Of a DNA stretch of 37,609 nt, positions 8,512 through 16,797 are shown one piece after another. This DNA is from Candidatus Brevefilum sp. (GTDB lineage Bacteria > Chloroflexota > Anaerolineae > Anaerolineales > Anaerolineaceae). The stretch lies in NCBI GenBank assembly GCA_019428905.1, contig JAHYJN010000027.1, positions 1 to 37,609 on the forward strand. The letters are read 5' to 3'. The notes beneath the pieces were generated by a model. That model searched no databases and had not been told where the DNA came from. It worked only from the letters and a program-made list of their open reading frames with translations. A program made the translations under genes and the position numbers. Every line of letters starts with the position of its first letter. The stretch's first letter is position 1.

Positions 8512-9219
8512 ATGGCTATTACCGGAGAACAACTTCTGGAGGTGTTTGCAACTTACAACCTTCAAATCTGGCCGATGCAAATATTGGCTTACCTGCTGGG
8601 GGTTGTGGGGGGGTATCTAGCCTTTCGTAAAGGACGGCTTTCACAGCGGGTGATCCCAGGGATCCTGGCGTTTTTCTGGTTGTGGGTGGCGTTTTTATTT
8701 TGGCTGCCCAGTAGTTTACAGGGTTTTACGATCGGTTACCTGTTCATGGCGATGTTTGCCATCGAAGGGGTGTTGTTCCTGATCCAAGTTATGAAGCGGC
8801 AGCTTGCATTTGGGACTTACAGCAAGACCCATACGATCCTGGGGTCCATTTTCATGCTGTACGCGCTGCTGGGATATCCCTTGCTTGGGCTGGCGATTGG
8901 GCATGTTTATCCCCGCACACCACCATTTGGCTTGACACCTTGCCCTTTGATCGTTTACACTTTTGGATTGCTGCTGCTGACCCGGTCCAAAGTGCCTAAG
9001 CGCCTGATGGTGATCCCCTTTTTCTATTCGCTGTCCGGGGTCGTGTGGATTTCGATAGGAATTTGGGAGGATGTGGGGTTGGTCTTGAGCGGATTGGTGG
9101 GTGTGTTCTTGATCTGGCGGCGCGATCGAAAACCTGAAGAAACCCTTCCACTTGATGGCAGCACACCTCAGCACAGTAACTGGAGTTTGGATCTAGGTGA
9201 CACAACAAACGAGAAATGA
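8512..9219 (+). CDS. Multi-pass membrane protein, DUF6064-like
   Basis: A 235-residue integral membrane protein with about seven hydrophobic segments, starting after a short amphipathic N-terminus (MAITGEQLLEVFATYNLQIWP). ATG 8512 is preferred over the in-frame upstream codon at 8419 because the latter would translate the strong hairpin at 8427-8465. The conserved-looking motif around PRTPPFGLTPCPLIVYTFGLLLL and the paired helices resemble the DUF6064 family; this is from memory of the family pattern, with moderate certainty. The last 30 residues are hydrophilic (RRDRKPEETLP...) and probably cytosolic. It precedes a second small membrane protein by 53 bases and may be co-transcribed with it. 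No function is known for the family. Confidence 0.7.
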   Translation: MAITGEQLLEVFATYNLQIWPMQILAYLLGVVGGYLAFRKGRLSQRVIPGILAFFWLWVAFLFWLPSSLQGFTIGYLFMAMFAIEGVLFLIQVMKRQLAFGTYSKTHTILGSIFMLYALLGYPLLGLAIGHVYPRTPPFGLTPCPLIVYTFGLLLLTRSKVPKRLMVIPFFYSLSGVVWISIGIWEDVGLVLSGLVGVFLIWRRDRKPEETLPLDGSTPQHSNWSLDLGDTTNEK

Positions 9220-9272
9220 TATGGCTTTTTGTAAGTAAAAGATCTCAGGAAAATTAATGCCAAGGAGGCGTA

Positions 9273-9638
9273 ATGAACCTAAAGATATTAATCATAATCA
9301 TGGCGATCTTTAGCCTGGTGTGGGGTGTGGGATTTATTCTCATCCCGGGTTTGTTTGGCGCTTTGTATGGGTTTGCCCTGGATGATGGCGGCATTTACAT
9401 GACACGCCAGTTGGGGGTGGTTTTTTTGATGTTGGGCATCATCCTGTGGCTGGCTAGGCAAGACACCGGTTCAAAATCCCTACGGGCAATCCATATTGGT
9501 TTGTTGATCGGCAATACTTTGGGAGCGGTTGTGGCTTTGGTTGGGCAGTTTACCGCACCGGTCAGTAGTTTGGGTTGGGTGGGTGTGGTTTCCTACTTTG
9601 TGCTGGCGTTGGGTTTTGGCTATTGCCTTTTGAAGTGA
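9273..9638 (+). CDS. Small four-helix membrane protein
   Basis: A 121-residue, almost entirely hydrophobic protein with four predicted membrane helices (about residues 4-26, 44-60, 70-92 and 98-120). The pattern IMAIFSLVWGVGFILIPGLFGALYGF, then GGIYMTRQLGVVFLMLGIILWLAR, resembles small uncharacterised membrane proteins of the DUF4345/DoxX-like type, but I cannot assign a family firmly. The start codon ATG 9273 follows a very good AAGGAGG site. Likely the last gene of a short transcript that begins upstream with the membrane protein at 8512. Confidence 0.7.
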   Translation: MNLKILIIIMAIFSLVWGVGFILIPGLFGALYGFALDDGGIYMTRQLGVVFLMLGIILWLARQDTGSKSLRAIHIGLLIGNTLGAVVALVGQFTAPVSSLGWVGVVSYFVLALGFGYCLLK

Positions 9639-10177
9639 GGATGGTGTGTAACCAATTTTCACAGCCTGCATAATTGGAAATTTCCCTTAGCCATTGAGCA
9701 AATTAGATGTTTCATAAAGGGTAATAATTCAAACTGTCAGCTAACAACCTTGGTATATTTAATGTTGTATGTTCGACAAATCTTTGAACAAAATCAGCAA
9801 AGATTTGGTTGAGAAACTTCCAATACCCCCCATTTTTTGATCGCAGATAAGTCCGGTTTTTTATATAAAACCTTTGTCGGTATGGTAATTTGATCAGACA
9901 GGAAAGCAAAGCTGTCTGATTTTTTGATTTTCTTCCCTGATCGTGATTGCGGTCTATGATTAGCATCAGAGGAGGAGGTCATCTGCCTTTAGATGTATTT
10001 AATCATTTTGTTATGATTTAGGGGATTACGTTAGCCAGTTAACACAGGGTAATATCAATCTAAAGAAGGAACAGACAAAGGCTAAAAAACTGATATACTA
10101 AGCATGCTTTGGAAATCACAGCCTTGCTGTTGATCCATGCGTGTTAGCGATGGAATAATCATTAAGGAGTCAAATTT
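9639..10177. other. Gene-free stretch ending in the tldD leader
   Basis: About 540 bases without a credible gene. It is AT-rich compared with its neighbours. It contains a small inverted repeat CCAATT/AATTGG (9652-9677), a near-palindrome GGTTTTTTATATAAAACC (9855-9872), and the terminator-like hairpin at 9893-9925. Close to tldD there is a possible -10 box TATACT (10093-10098) and the ribosome site AAGGAG ahead of ATG 10178. Short minus-strand frames here (for example 9712-9966) lack a ribosome site and family features. A small RNA ending at the 9893 hairpin is possible. Confidence 0.5.
9893..9925 (+). terminator. Rho-independent terminator-like hairpin
   Basis: ATCAGACAG (9893-9901) and CTGTCTGAT (9912-9920) form a perfect 9-bp stem with a 10-base loop, followed directly by a T-run (9920-9925). 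It reads on the plus strand. It lies 255 bases downstream of the last membrane-protein gene, which is far for its terminator, so it could instead end an unrecognised transcript within the gap. Confidence 0.6.
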
Positions 10178-11632
10178 ATGCAACAAAAGATAAAAGAACA
10201 AATCGATCGAATCCGATCGCAGGGTGCGGTTTATGTGGATTCCCGCTGGTATCCCAACGAGGAGACCCATAATCTGACGATGTGGAATGGCAACTTAAAG
10301 AATGCCAGTGCAACCCGGGAAAGCGGGATTGGCGTGCGGGTGCTGTTCAAAGGCGCCTGGGGATTTTCGGCCTCGTCTGATATCAACAACCTGCCGGGAT
10401 TGTTTGAAAAAGCCTTGGATAATGCCCGGACTGCGGCTGAACGCGTCACTTTTCCAGTCCGGCTGGCGGAGAAAGATGCCATCCAGGGGTCCTTTTCCAG
10501 CCCAAACCGAATTGACCCGTTTACGATCCCCTTCGATCAAAAAGTGGGATTTCTAAAAAAGATGGATGACCTGCTGAATCAGCCTGGTGTGTCTCAGCGC
10601 GTGGCCGATCTGACCTTTATCCGCAAACAAATCCTGTTTTACGACTCTGAGGGGAGCGAAATCGAGAAGAATATCATTGAGGTATTCCCTTCAATTGGGG
10701 TGATGGGTGTGGATGCCGATGGGCAGACACACAGGCGAAGTTTTAGCCCAGCACGTCTGGGGGACACGCGCGGCTGGGAGACGATTGACGAAGACCTCTT
10801 TACCACCGAGGCGGAGCGGATTGTGCGGGAGCTCAACCAGGTTCTGACCGCGGATTCCTGCCCCAAAGAGGAACGTTCGGTGATCCTTTTGCCAGGCATC
10901 ATGTTCTTACAAACCCACGAGACCATCGGACATGCGCTCGAGCTGGATCGAATCTTAGGGTACGAGCTCGCCTACGCCGGCGGGTCATTTGTCACATTAG
11001 AGGATTTTGGCACCCTGCGTTATGGCTCCGAAAAGCTGACCGCACGGGCTAATGCGACCGTTCCCAACAGCCCCGGCAGCTTTGGTTACGATGATGACGG
11101 CGTGCCTGCCCAGGACAACCTGCTGATTGATAAAGGGATCCTGGTCGGTGCCATCACCGGCCGGCAGATGGTCGAAGAAGCCAATGCTACAGCCCGCAAG
11201 CAAATCTTCCAGGGCAGCAGCGGGGCTAATCGGGCGACCAGTTTCTACCGGGTTCCGATTGAACGCATGACCAATATCAATATCGACCCTGGGACGGACG
11301 GCACCTTGGAAGATATTATCAAGGACACTGAAAAAGGGATCGTGCTGGATGGGGATAAAAGCTGGTCGATCGGCTCTAACCGGGAGCAATTTCACTTTGC
11401 AACGGAGATCGGCTGGCTGGTGGAGGATGGCGAGATCACTGATGTCGTCAAGAACGCCACCTACCAGGGAGAAACCCTCAAATTCTATAATGCCCTGTCT
11501 GCGGTGGGTGATGAATCCACCTGGGAAGTGCAGTATGTTGATAACTGCGGCAAAGGACAGCCAAACCAGGTCATGCAATTGGGTCACGGTGTGCCTGTTT
11601 GCCGGTTCGATAATGTCAGGATTGGAGAATAA
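10178..11632 (+). CDS. tldD: TldD-family metalloprotease subunit
   Basis: The catalytic partner of the TldD/TldE heterodimeric zinc protease, which cleaves unfolded or modified peptides and in some bacteria processes peptide natural products or the CcdA antitoxin. The 484-residue length is normal for TldD. The metal motif is visible as HETIGH (H247, E248, H252), and the third zinc ligand is a C-terminal cysteine in NCGKGQPNQ (C457). The N-terminal half shows the usual family fold, with GIGVRVLFKGAWGFSA early. ATG 10178 follows AAGGAG at a good distance. It is followed by tldE with three bases between the stop and the next start, so the two are certainly co-translated. No natural-product precursor peptide gene is visible beside it, so a general peptide-clearing role is the default. 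Confidence 0.93.
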   Translation: MQQKIKEQIDRIRSQGAVYVDSRWYPNEETHNLTMWNGNLKNASATRESGIGVRVLFKGAWGFSASSDINNLPGLFEKALDNARTAAERVTFPVRLAEKDAIQGSFSSPNRIDPFTIPFDQKVGFLKKMDDLLNQPGVSQRVADLTFIRKQILFYDSEGSEIEKNIIEVFPSIGVMGVDADGQTHRRSFSPARLGDTRGWETIDEDLFTTEAERIVRELNQVLTADSCPKEERSVILLPGIMFLQTHETIGHALELDRILGYELAYAGGSFVTLEDFGTLRYGSEKLTARANATVPNSPGSFGYDDDGVPAQDNLLIDKGILVGAITGRQMVEEANATARKQIFQGSSGANRATSFYRVPIERMTNINIDPGTDGTLEDIIKDTEKGIVLDGDKSWSIGSNREQFHFATEIGWLVEDGEITDVVKNATYQGETLKFYNALSAVGDESTWEVQYVDNCGKGQPNQVMQLGHGVPVCRFDNVRIGE

Positions 11633-11635
11633 CAC

Positions 11636-13021
11636 ATGACGGAAAAAATTATTTCTGTATTGACCAAACTACGCCAATTTGCCATTGAAAACGGCATTAC
11701 GGCAACTTTTTTCTACCATGAAGAAGACAGCGCCCTGATGCGCTTTGCTAATTCGGCCATCTCCCTTAATACCAACGAACATCTGGTGCGCCTCGATATC
11801 ACCGCTTACGAGGGGTGTCAGCGTGCCAGCTATGAGATGATCACCAACCTGGATGCGATTGAGGACATGCAGCAGGGCGTCTTGCAAGCAGGTGAGATTG
11901 TCAAACATGCCCAGCCCCTCAACTACACCCCGACCATACCGGTTTACCAGGAGACCTTCATTGAAGAGGACGCCTACGATCCTAACCTGGCGGGGATTAG
12001 CAATGACGAGAAACTGGCTTATTTCAACCAGGCCGTAGCGGGGCTTGAATCTGACCAGGTTAAGCTGGGCGGCATCTTCTCCAGCGGTCGGAACATCCTT
12101 GTAGTGATGAATACACAGTCGGAACATGCGTTGGCGCATGTCACTTCCGATGCGCAGATTACGATTGTTTTATCGCACAAAACGCTCAAATGGGAATTGA
12201 TCGCAGAACAATCCGCACAGAAGAAAGATGATCTTGATCCAGAAAAAATACATCAGGAGCTGTCCTTCCTGCTGCACCATTACCAGAGTGACCAAGCTGA
12301 GCAGATTCCATTAGGCAAATACGATATCGTCTTTGGTCCGGCTGCTATTGCTGAGTTGGTCAGCACGATGAATTGGATCGGCTTCAACGGCGGGATGATG
12401 AAACGCGGTTATTCCTTCCTGAGCGAAGACCAGCTCGGGAAACGGGTTTTGGGAAGCCCGTTCACCCTGGTTGATGATCCGACCCAGGTTGAGACCTTCC
12501 CGTTCTCGCAAGATTTGATGGGCATTAAGCGTGAGCCTTTTACGCTTTTTGACCAGGGTGTGTTTAAAGCCTTTACCTGGTATCAGGATGATGCCGATGA
12601 GTTTGGCGCTGAGCCTACCGGTCACACGGTGATGCATAAAAGCCTGGTTGTCAGCGCTGGTGAGACGCCGGTCAATACCCTTGAAGAGCTGGTGAAGGCC
12701 CCGCGGGAAAAGGATATCCTGTATATCCCTTATATTCATTACATGAACTTTGTGAACCCTTCCAAGGGGTTGGTCACGGGCAGCTCGCGCTTTGGCGCCC
12801 TGCTGCTGAAAGCGGATGGCAGCGTGGTGGTGCCCTATAACGTGCGTCTCACCCAAAGCCTGCTGGATATCTTCAGCGAAAAGATCGCCTGGATCTCAGA
12901 TGGGCAAGTCGCCTATAACACGTCGATGAGCTACGGAGCCCGCAACCCCACAGCTTTGATCGTGCCCAATTTTGTGTGCGTCAAAGACCTGGAGATCTCG
13001 CACGCCAACAGTTCGTATTAA
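11636..13021 (+). CDS. tldE: TldE/PmbA-family protease partner subunit
   Basis: The non-catalytic partner of TldD, 461 residues, same overall fold but without the HExxxH zinc motif: the corresponding region near LGKYDIVFGPAAIAELVSTMNWIG lacks the histidines and glutamate. This is the expected distinction between PmbA/TldE and TldD. In known complexes TldE shapes the inner chamber of the heterodimer so that only extended peptides reach the TldD active site. The start ATG 11636 lies three bases after the tldD stop, with GGAG just upstream inside tldD. The C-terminus carries MSYGARNPTALIVPNFVCVKDLEISH, which resembles the family ending. A 12-bp inverted repeat follows the stop and may end or protect the transcript. 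Confidence 0.9.
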   Translation: MTEKIISVLTKLRQFAIENGITATFFYHEEDSALMRFANSAISLNTNEHLVRLDITAYEGCQRASYEMITNLDAIEDMQQGVLQAGEIVKHAQPLNYTPTIPVYQETFIEEDAYDPNLAGISNDEKLAYFNQAVAGLESDQVKLGGIFSSGRNILVVMNTQSEHALAHVTSDAQITIVLSHKTLKWELIAEQSAQKKDDLDPEKIHQELSFLLHHYQSDQAEQIPLGKYDIVFGPAAIAELVSTMNWIGFNGGMMKRGYSFLSEDQLGKRVLGSPFTLVDDPTQVETFPFSQDLMGIKREPFTLFDQGVFKAFTWYQDDADEFGAEPTGHTVMHKSLVVSAGETPVNTLEELVKAPREKDILYIPYIHYMNFVNPSKGLVTGSSRFGALLLKADGSVVVPYNVRLTQSLLDIFSEKIAWISDGQVAYNTSMSYGARNPTALIVPNFVCVKDLEISHANSSY

Positions 13022-13030
13022 GCGCTTGTG

Positions 13031-13089
13031 CCAAGCCCATCGCACCCCGACCCCGTGACCTAACGTGGACAGGGTAACGATGGGCTTGG
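13031..13089. repeat. 12-bp perfect inverted repeat after tldE
   Basis: CCAAGCCCATCG (13031-13042) is exactly complementary to CGATGGGCTTGG (13078-13089), with 35 bases between the arms. It begins 10 bases after the tldE stop. No T-run follows, so it is not a standard intrinsic terminator. An mRNA 3'-end stabiliser or a small mobile palindrome are alternatives. Confidence 0.6.
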
Positions 13090-13565
13090 TTCAGAGCCGG
13101 TTACTGGCATAACTGAACCCGTGCTGGTAGGGGGATCTTGATCCATCAGATTGGATTGTAATAAATGGGGACAGGTAGAACCACCGGGAAATTTATTTTA
13201 GATAAAAATAAATAGTGAGCCATTAAAACGAAGTATAGAGTGCAAAAAATACCAGTTAATTAGTTGAAGCTATCCCATTGTCTTTGCTGCTTACCAATCC
13301 ACTATCCTTTGGGCCACTGTTCTGATCTCCGATAAATTTGTTGGATTTTGTGATGGTCAAAAATCACATTTTGGTCGAAAATGGCATTCAAATCAACGGC
13401 CGGGTCAATAAACTATCCTGAGAATAATATTAAAAATATGCATTCCTTGTTACGGTCTAATCATCTTGTCGCTTAACCCGATTGAGTACAGGTCAGGGAC
13501 CAGGTTGATGGTTGGCATGGTTACGAATGATCGTGATTCTGGTGACAAATGATGCTGGTGATCAA

Positions 13566-13593
13566 TTTCCGTCCGGTGTTCGTAAGGTATAAT
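13566..13593 (+). promoter_or_regulatory. Possible promoter of the ornithine operon
   Basis: A perfect TATAAT at 13588-13593 is preceded at 16 bases by TTTCCG (13566-13571), a poor -35 match. It is the clearest plus-strand -10 box in the leader, about 270 bases upstream of ord. A weak -35 would be consistent with activator control. Confidence 0.3.
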
Positions 13594-13822
13594 GGAGTCA
13601 CAAGTAGGACGGTTATTTTATGCATGCATCGTTTCTAATTGACTCACCACCATCGAAACTTTTCATTAGAATTAAGCATCCTTCCCGTTTAATCACAATG
13701 ATTAACTGTATCAAGCGAAAGTCAACTCTGAAACTTGTGTCTTTTTTCAATCACGACCACTTCAGAACTGATTTGAAATTTACAGAAGCATGATGGATCA
13801 GTCATTCAGCTTAAAGCCTGGC

Positions 13823-13837
13823 TGGTCTTTAAAACCA
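13823..13837 (+). promoter_or_regulatory. Imperfect dyad upstream of ord
   Basis: TGGTCTTTAAAACCA is an inverted repeat with one mismatched pair, located 23 bases upstream of the ord start and just before its AAGGAG ribosome site (13848-13853). It could be an operator or a small mRNA hairpin; on its own it is weak evidence. Confidence 0.25.
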
Positions 13838-13860
13838 CCATTTACACAAGGAGAATAATT

Positions 13861-14904
13861 ATGACAAAACCAATTCGTGTCGTTCAATGGGGGCTCGGAG
13901 CAATGGGAAGTGGCACAGCGAAGCTCATGCTCGAAAAAGAAGGCTTAGAGATCGTGGGAGCCATTTGCACGCGGCCACAACTGGTCGGAAAAGACTTAGG
14001 GGAAATTCTTGGTCTTGATAAGACTCTGGGCATTATTGCCACCAATGATCCGGCCAGCGTTCTGGATAAGGAGAAGGTGGATATCGTCTCTTTAGCCACA
14101 AATTCGTGGGTTAAGACCCAAATGCCAAGCCTGCGGCAGATCATCTCAGCCGGAATAAATGTTGTCACCATTGCAGAGGAAATGGCAGACCCAGCCGCGC
14201 AGAACCCAGAGCTTGCTGATGAAATTGATGAATTGGCTAAAAAGCATGGCGTGACTGTTTTGGGGACGGGTGTGAATCCAGGATTTGTGCTTGACCTGTT
14301 AGTGATCACCCTAACCGGGGGCTGCCATACCGTTGAACGAATCGAAGCACGGCGAGTGAATGACCTGAGTCCCTATGGCGTCTCTGTGATGAGGGGTCAG
14401 GGCGTTGGTACCACACCTGAGGCATTCCGACAGGGTGTGGCAGAAGGGACGATTGTCGGTCATGTTGGTTTCCCTGAATCGATTCACATGATCAGTGAAG
14501 CGCTGGGCTTGGGCGTCGATCGCATTGAGGAAAGCCGTGAGCCGATCATCAGCAATATTTACCGAGAGACGCCCTATGTAAAAGTTGAGCCGGGAATGGT
14601 GGCAGGCTGTGCCCATATCGGCGTTGGTTACTGTGGTGAAAAAGAAGTGGTCCGCCTGATCCACCCGCAGCAAATTCATCCGCACCTTGAAGGGCAGGAT
14701 ACCGGGGACTACATTGATATCTATGGGATGCCCGAAGTCCACATGGCGATCAAGCCCGAGATTGCTGGGGGGGTGGCGACCATCGGCATTACCGTGAATA
14801 TGATCCCGCATATTGTTGCAGCAACGCCAGGTATGAAACGCATGATCGATCTACCTACGCCTGCGGCATTGATGGGATTGAGCGCTTACTCGCGGCAAAT
14901 CTAG
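13861..14904 (+). CDS. ord: 2,4-diaminopentanoate dehydrogenase
   Basis: NAD(P)-dependent enzyme that oxidises (2R,4S)-2,4-diaminopentanoate, with loss of ammonia, to 2-amino-4-oxopentanoate: the third step of the anaerobic oxidative ornithine pathway. The 347-residue length fits the family. The N-terminal Rossmann motif is clear (VVQWGLGAMGSGTAKLM, residues 7-23), as is the dihydrodipicolinate-reductase-like middle part (VNPGFVLDLLVITLTG). The assignment is strengthened by the next genes, which supply every other step of the pathway. ATG 13861 follows AAGGAG with a 7-base spacer. It is the first gene of the operon and is preceded by an unusually long leader (13022-13860). Ord relatives outside this context reduce other substrates, but here the role is near certain. 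Confidence 0.93.
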   Translation: MTKPIRVVQWGLGAMGSGTAKLMLEKEGLEIVGAICTRPQLVGKDLGEILGLDKTLGIIATNDPASVLDKEKVDIVSLATNSWVKTQMPSLRQIISAGINVVTIAEEMADPAAQNPELADEIDELAKKHGVTVLGTGVNPGFVLDLLVITLTGGCHTVERIEARRVNDLSPYGVSVMRGQGVGTTPEAFRQGVAEGTIVGHVGFPESIHMISEALGLGVDRIEESREPIISNIYRETPYVKVEPGMVAGCAHIGVGYCGEKEVVRLIHPQQIHPHLEGQDTGDYIDIYGMPEVHMAIKPEIAGGVATIGITVNMIPHIVAATPGMKRMIDLPTPAALMGLSAYSRQI

Positions 14905-14932
14905 AATTTCATTTTTTTAGGAGGCGTATCTT

Positions 14933-15217
14933 ATGACACAAGTAAAAGCCGGGACGTGGGTTGAAATTGAGAAGATCTTGCTGACGCCTGAGCAGCGGGC
15001 ACCCACTTTGCCGGAAGACACCAAGCAGGTGCCCTATGTATTAAATGTCAGTGGTTTTTTGCTGGAAGATGCTGAGCTGGGCTCACCAGCCCGGATCCGG
15101 ACGCTGATTGGGCGGGAATTGGAGGGCACGTTGAAGACGGTCAACCCGAGCTATGCGCATAGTTTTGGGGAGGTCGTTCCCGAGCTGCTCACGATCGGAC
15201 TCGAGGAGGAAGCATGA
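14933..15217 (+). CDS. ortA: 2-amino-4-oxopentanoate thiolase, small subunit OrtA
   Basis: A 94-residue subunit of the OrtAB thiolase, which cleaves (2R)-2-amino-4-oxopentanoate with CoA to acetyl-CoA and D-alanine. OrtA is a small protein with no cofactor motif of its own. Recognisable features are the opening KAGTWVEIEKILLTPEQRAP, the central GFLLEDAELGSPARIRTLIGRELEGTL and a C-terminus ending near SFGEVVPELL. It is slightly shorter than the ~100 residues of clostridial OrtA. ATG 14933 is preceded by a strong AGGAGG. Its last codons overlap ortB by four bases (ATGA), so the two subunits are translationally coupled, as expected for an obligate complex. Confidence 0.9.
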   Translation: MTQVKAGTWVEIEKILLTPEQRAPTLPEDTKQVPYVLNVSGFLLEDAELGSPARIRTLIGRELEGTLKTVNPSYAHSFGEVVPELLTIGLEEEA

Positions 15218-16644
15218 GCCACCACGATATGTCTTATGCAGCGGTAATGAGCCGCAAAAATGAGATCATGAAAGCCTCACTCGGGATTGATTATGATAAT
15301 TATGTTCAATCCCCGATCGCCTTTGATTACGAGCGCATGATGGATGAGACGGGCTATTCCATTGAGGATGTCGCCCGCATCCAGCGCGAGACCAAGGTTG
15401 GAAACACCCCCCTGTTTGAACTACGCAACCTGACACAGGCTGTGCGACGCATATCTGAGCCGGGAAAAGGCGCCACGATCCTGCTCAAGGATGAGGCAGC
15501 CAATGCCTCAGGTAGTTTTAAAGCCCGTCGGGCGTCGATTAGCGCTTATGAGGCAGCCCGCAAGGGATTCAAAGGGATGATTGCAGCCACCAGCGGCAAC
15601 TATGGCGCGGCGGTCGCCTCACAGGCTGTACAACGAGGCCTGAAGGCGATTATTATCCAGGAGGTATTTGACAGCCGGGGTGTGGGTCAGCCTGAGATTA
15701 TCGAAAAGGGTCGTAAATGTGAAGCCTACGGCGCGGAAGTGCTCAAGCTTTCGGTGGGGCCGGAGTTGTTCTACTTACTGCTGCGCACCCTGGAAGAAAC
15801 CGGATTCTTTAATGCCAGCCTGTACACACCCTTTGGCGTTCGGGGTGTGGAGAGCTTGGGCATTGAAATTGCCCAGCAGGTGCGGGATGGATACGGTAAA
15901 GACCCGGATGCTGTGGTGATCACACATGCCGGTGGGGGTAATCTGACGGGTACGGCGCGTGGTCTGCTGGCGGCTGGGTGCGAGAACACCCGCATTGTGG
16001 CTTGCTCGGTGGATTTGAGCGGCTTGCATATGGCTTCGGATCATGACTTCAATCGCAAATCCTTCACCACGGGCCACACCGGGTTTGGCATCCCCTTTGC
16101 CACCTGGCCTGACCGGGTGGATGTCCCCCGCAATGCCGCCCGTTCTCTGCGCTATATGGATGAGTACCAACTCGTCACCCAGGGTGAGGTGTTCTATGTG
16201 ACCGAGTTATTGACCAAGATGGAAGGCCTGGAGCGCGGCCCAGCTGGCAATACCAGCCTGACAGCCGCCATCACCCTGGCCAGGGGGATGGACCAGGACC
16301 AGGTTGTGGTCGTCCAGGAGACGGAATACACCGGTGCTGGCAAGCATCACAACAGCCAGCTCAGTTTTGCCCGTGAAAACGGGATCGAGGTTCGCCGTGG
16401 TGACCCCAAGGACAGCGTCCCTGGTAAATCCATCGTCATCCCCGAACGGCTGGAGCAGGTCTGGGGTAGCGTCCAGGATATGGACCGGCTGCGGCTTTCA
16501 TACTTGCGAAATGCTGCCAAACAATACCCAATGGAAAGTTGGAAGGCAGAGGATATCCAGTTCCTGGCTGCGGATATAAAGGTCACCACCGATTGGGTCC
16601 ACCAGCAAATGGCTGAACTGCCATCCATTGGCGAGGCAGAATAA
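15214..16644 (+). CDS. ortB: 2-amino-4-oxopentanoate thiolase, PLP subunit OrtB
   Basis: The catalytic PLP-dependent subunit (476 residues) of the OrtAB thiolase. It has the fold-type II (threonine-synthase-like) architecture: the PLP lysine is K103 in ASGSFKARRA (98-107), and the phosphate-contact and glycine motifs include TSGNYGAAVASQAVQRG and the later THAGGGNLTGTARG. With OrtA it forms acetyl-CoA and D-alanine from 2-amino-4-oxopentanoate. The start overlaps the end of ortA. After the stop there is a 153-base gap to oraS that carries a nested hairpin (16658-16730), the largest internal gap of the operon. Threonine synthase or a diaminopropionate lyase would be the look-alikes, but the context excludes them. 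Confidence 0.93.
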   Translation: MSHHDMSYAAVMSRKNEIMKASLGIDYDNYVQSPIAFDYERMMDETGYSIEDVARIQRETKVGNTPLFELRNLTQAVRRISEPGKGATILLKDEAANASGSFKARRASISAYEAARKGFKGMIAATSGNYGAAVASQAVQRGLKAIIIQEVFDSRGVGQPEIIEKGRKCEAYGAEVLKLSVGPELFYLLLRTLEETGFFNASLYTPFGVRGVESLGIEIAQQVRDGYGKDPDAVVITHAGGGNLTGTARGLLAAGCENTRIVACSVDLSGLHMASDHDFNRKSFTTGHTGFGIPFATWPDRVDVPRNAARSLRYMDEYQLVTQGEVFYVTELLTKMEGLERGPAGNTSLTAAITLARGMDQDQVVVVQETEYTGAGKHHNSQLSFARENGIEVRRGDPKDSVPGKSIVIPERLEQVWGSVQDMDRLRLSYLRNAAKQYPMESWKAEDIQFLAADIKVTTDWVHQQMAELPSIGEAE

Positions 16645-16657
16645 CAAAGATAAAATT

Positions 16658-16730
16658 CCAGGTAAGCCCACTCAGACAGCGCGCACAGTGAGATTGATCG
16701 CGTGCGGGTAAGATGGGTGGGCAAGCCTGG
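16658..16730 (+). other. Nested RNA hairpin between ortB and oraS
   Basis: CCAGG (16658-16662) pairs with CCTGG (16726-16730), and GCCCAC (16666-16671) pairs with GTGGGC (16717-16722), separated by a symmetric 3x3 internal loop. Further in, CGCAC (16682-16686) pairs with GTGCG (16702-16706). The whole is a 73-base extended hairpin. It is not followed by a T-run. Position suggests mRNA processing or differential expression of thiolase and mutase halves; this is inference. Confidence 0.5.
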
Positions 16731-16797
16731 ATGAATGCGTCGAGAAAGATTAAGATTCGAGGCAGGTTTTAGTTTAAATTCGAAGGGAGAGACTTTG

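Larger units (their letters stand above)
13022..13860. other. Long gene-free leader region before the ornithine operon
   Basis: About 840 bases with no credible reading frame on either strand, AT-richer than the flanking genes. The left end holds the inverted repeat 13031-13089. The right half carries a clear TATAAT (13588-13593) and a short dyad just upstream of ord (13823-13837). A GCCACTG at 13313-13319 and a GTCAGGGACC at 13492-13501 recall parts of cobalamin riboswitches but do not assemble into one. If transcription starts near 13600, the ord mRNA would have a leader of about 260 bases. Confidence 0.6.

Noticed and set aside
9712-9966. Minus-strand open frame of 84 codons in the gap before tldD
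   Set aside because: No ribosome site, no recognisable domain, and it contains the terminator-like hairpin; treated as chance in AT-rich DNA.
10997-11635. Minus-strand open frame of 212 codons opposite tldD
   Set aside because: Antisense to the conserved C-terminal half of TldD, including its zinc ligand Cys457; no independent signal.
10178-13021. tldDE as maturation proteases for a ribosomal peptide natural product
   Set aside because: No short precursor-peptide gene or modifying enzyme is visible on either side, so the general protease role is kept.
13313-13501. Possible cobalamin riboswitch before the B12-dependent operon (GCCACTG at 13313, GTCAGGGACC at 13492)
   Set aside because: The two motifs are about 180 bases apart, the expected GGTGAAA-type core is missing upstream, and no consistent stem set forms. 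Riboswitches of this class normally repress B12 synthesis or uptake, not B12-using catabolic genes.
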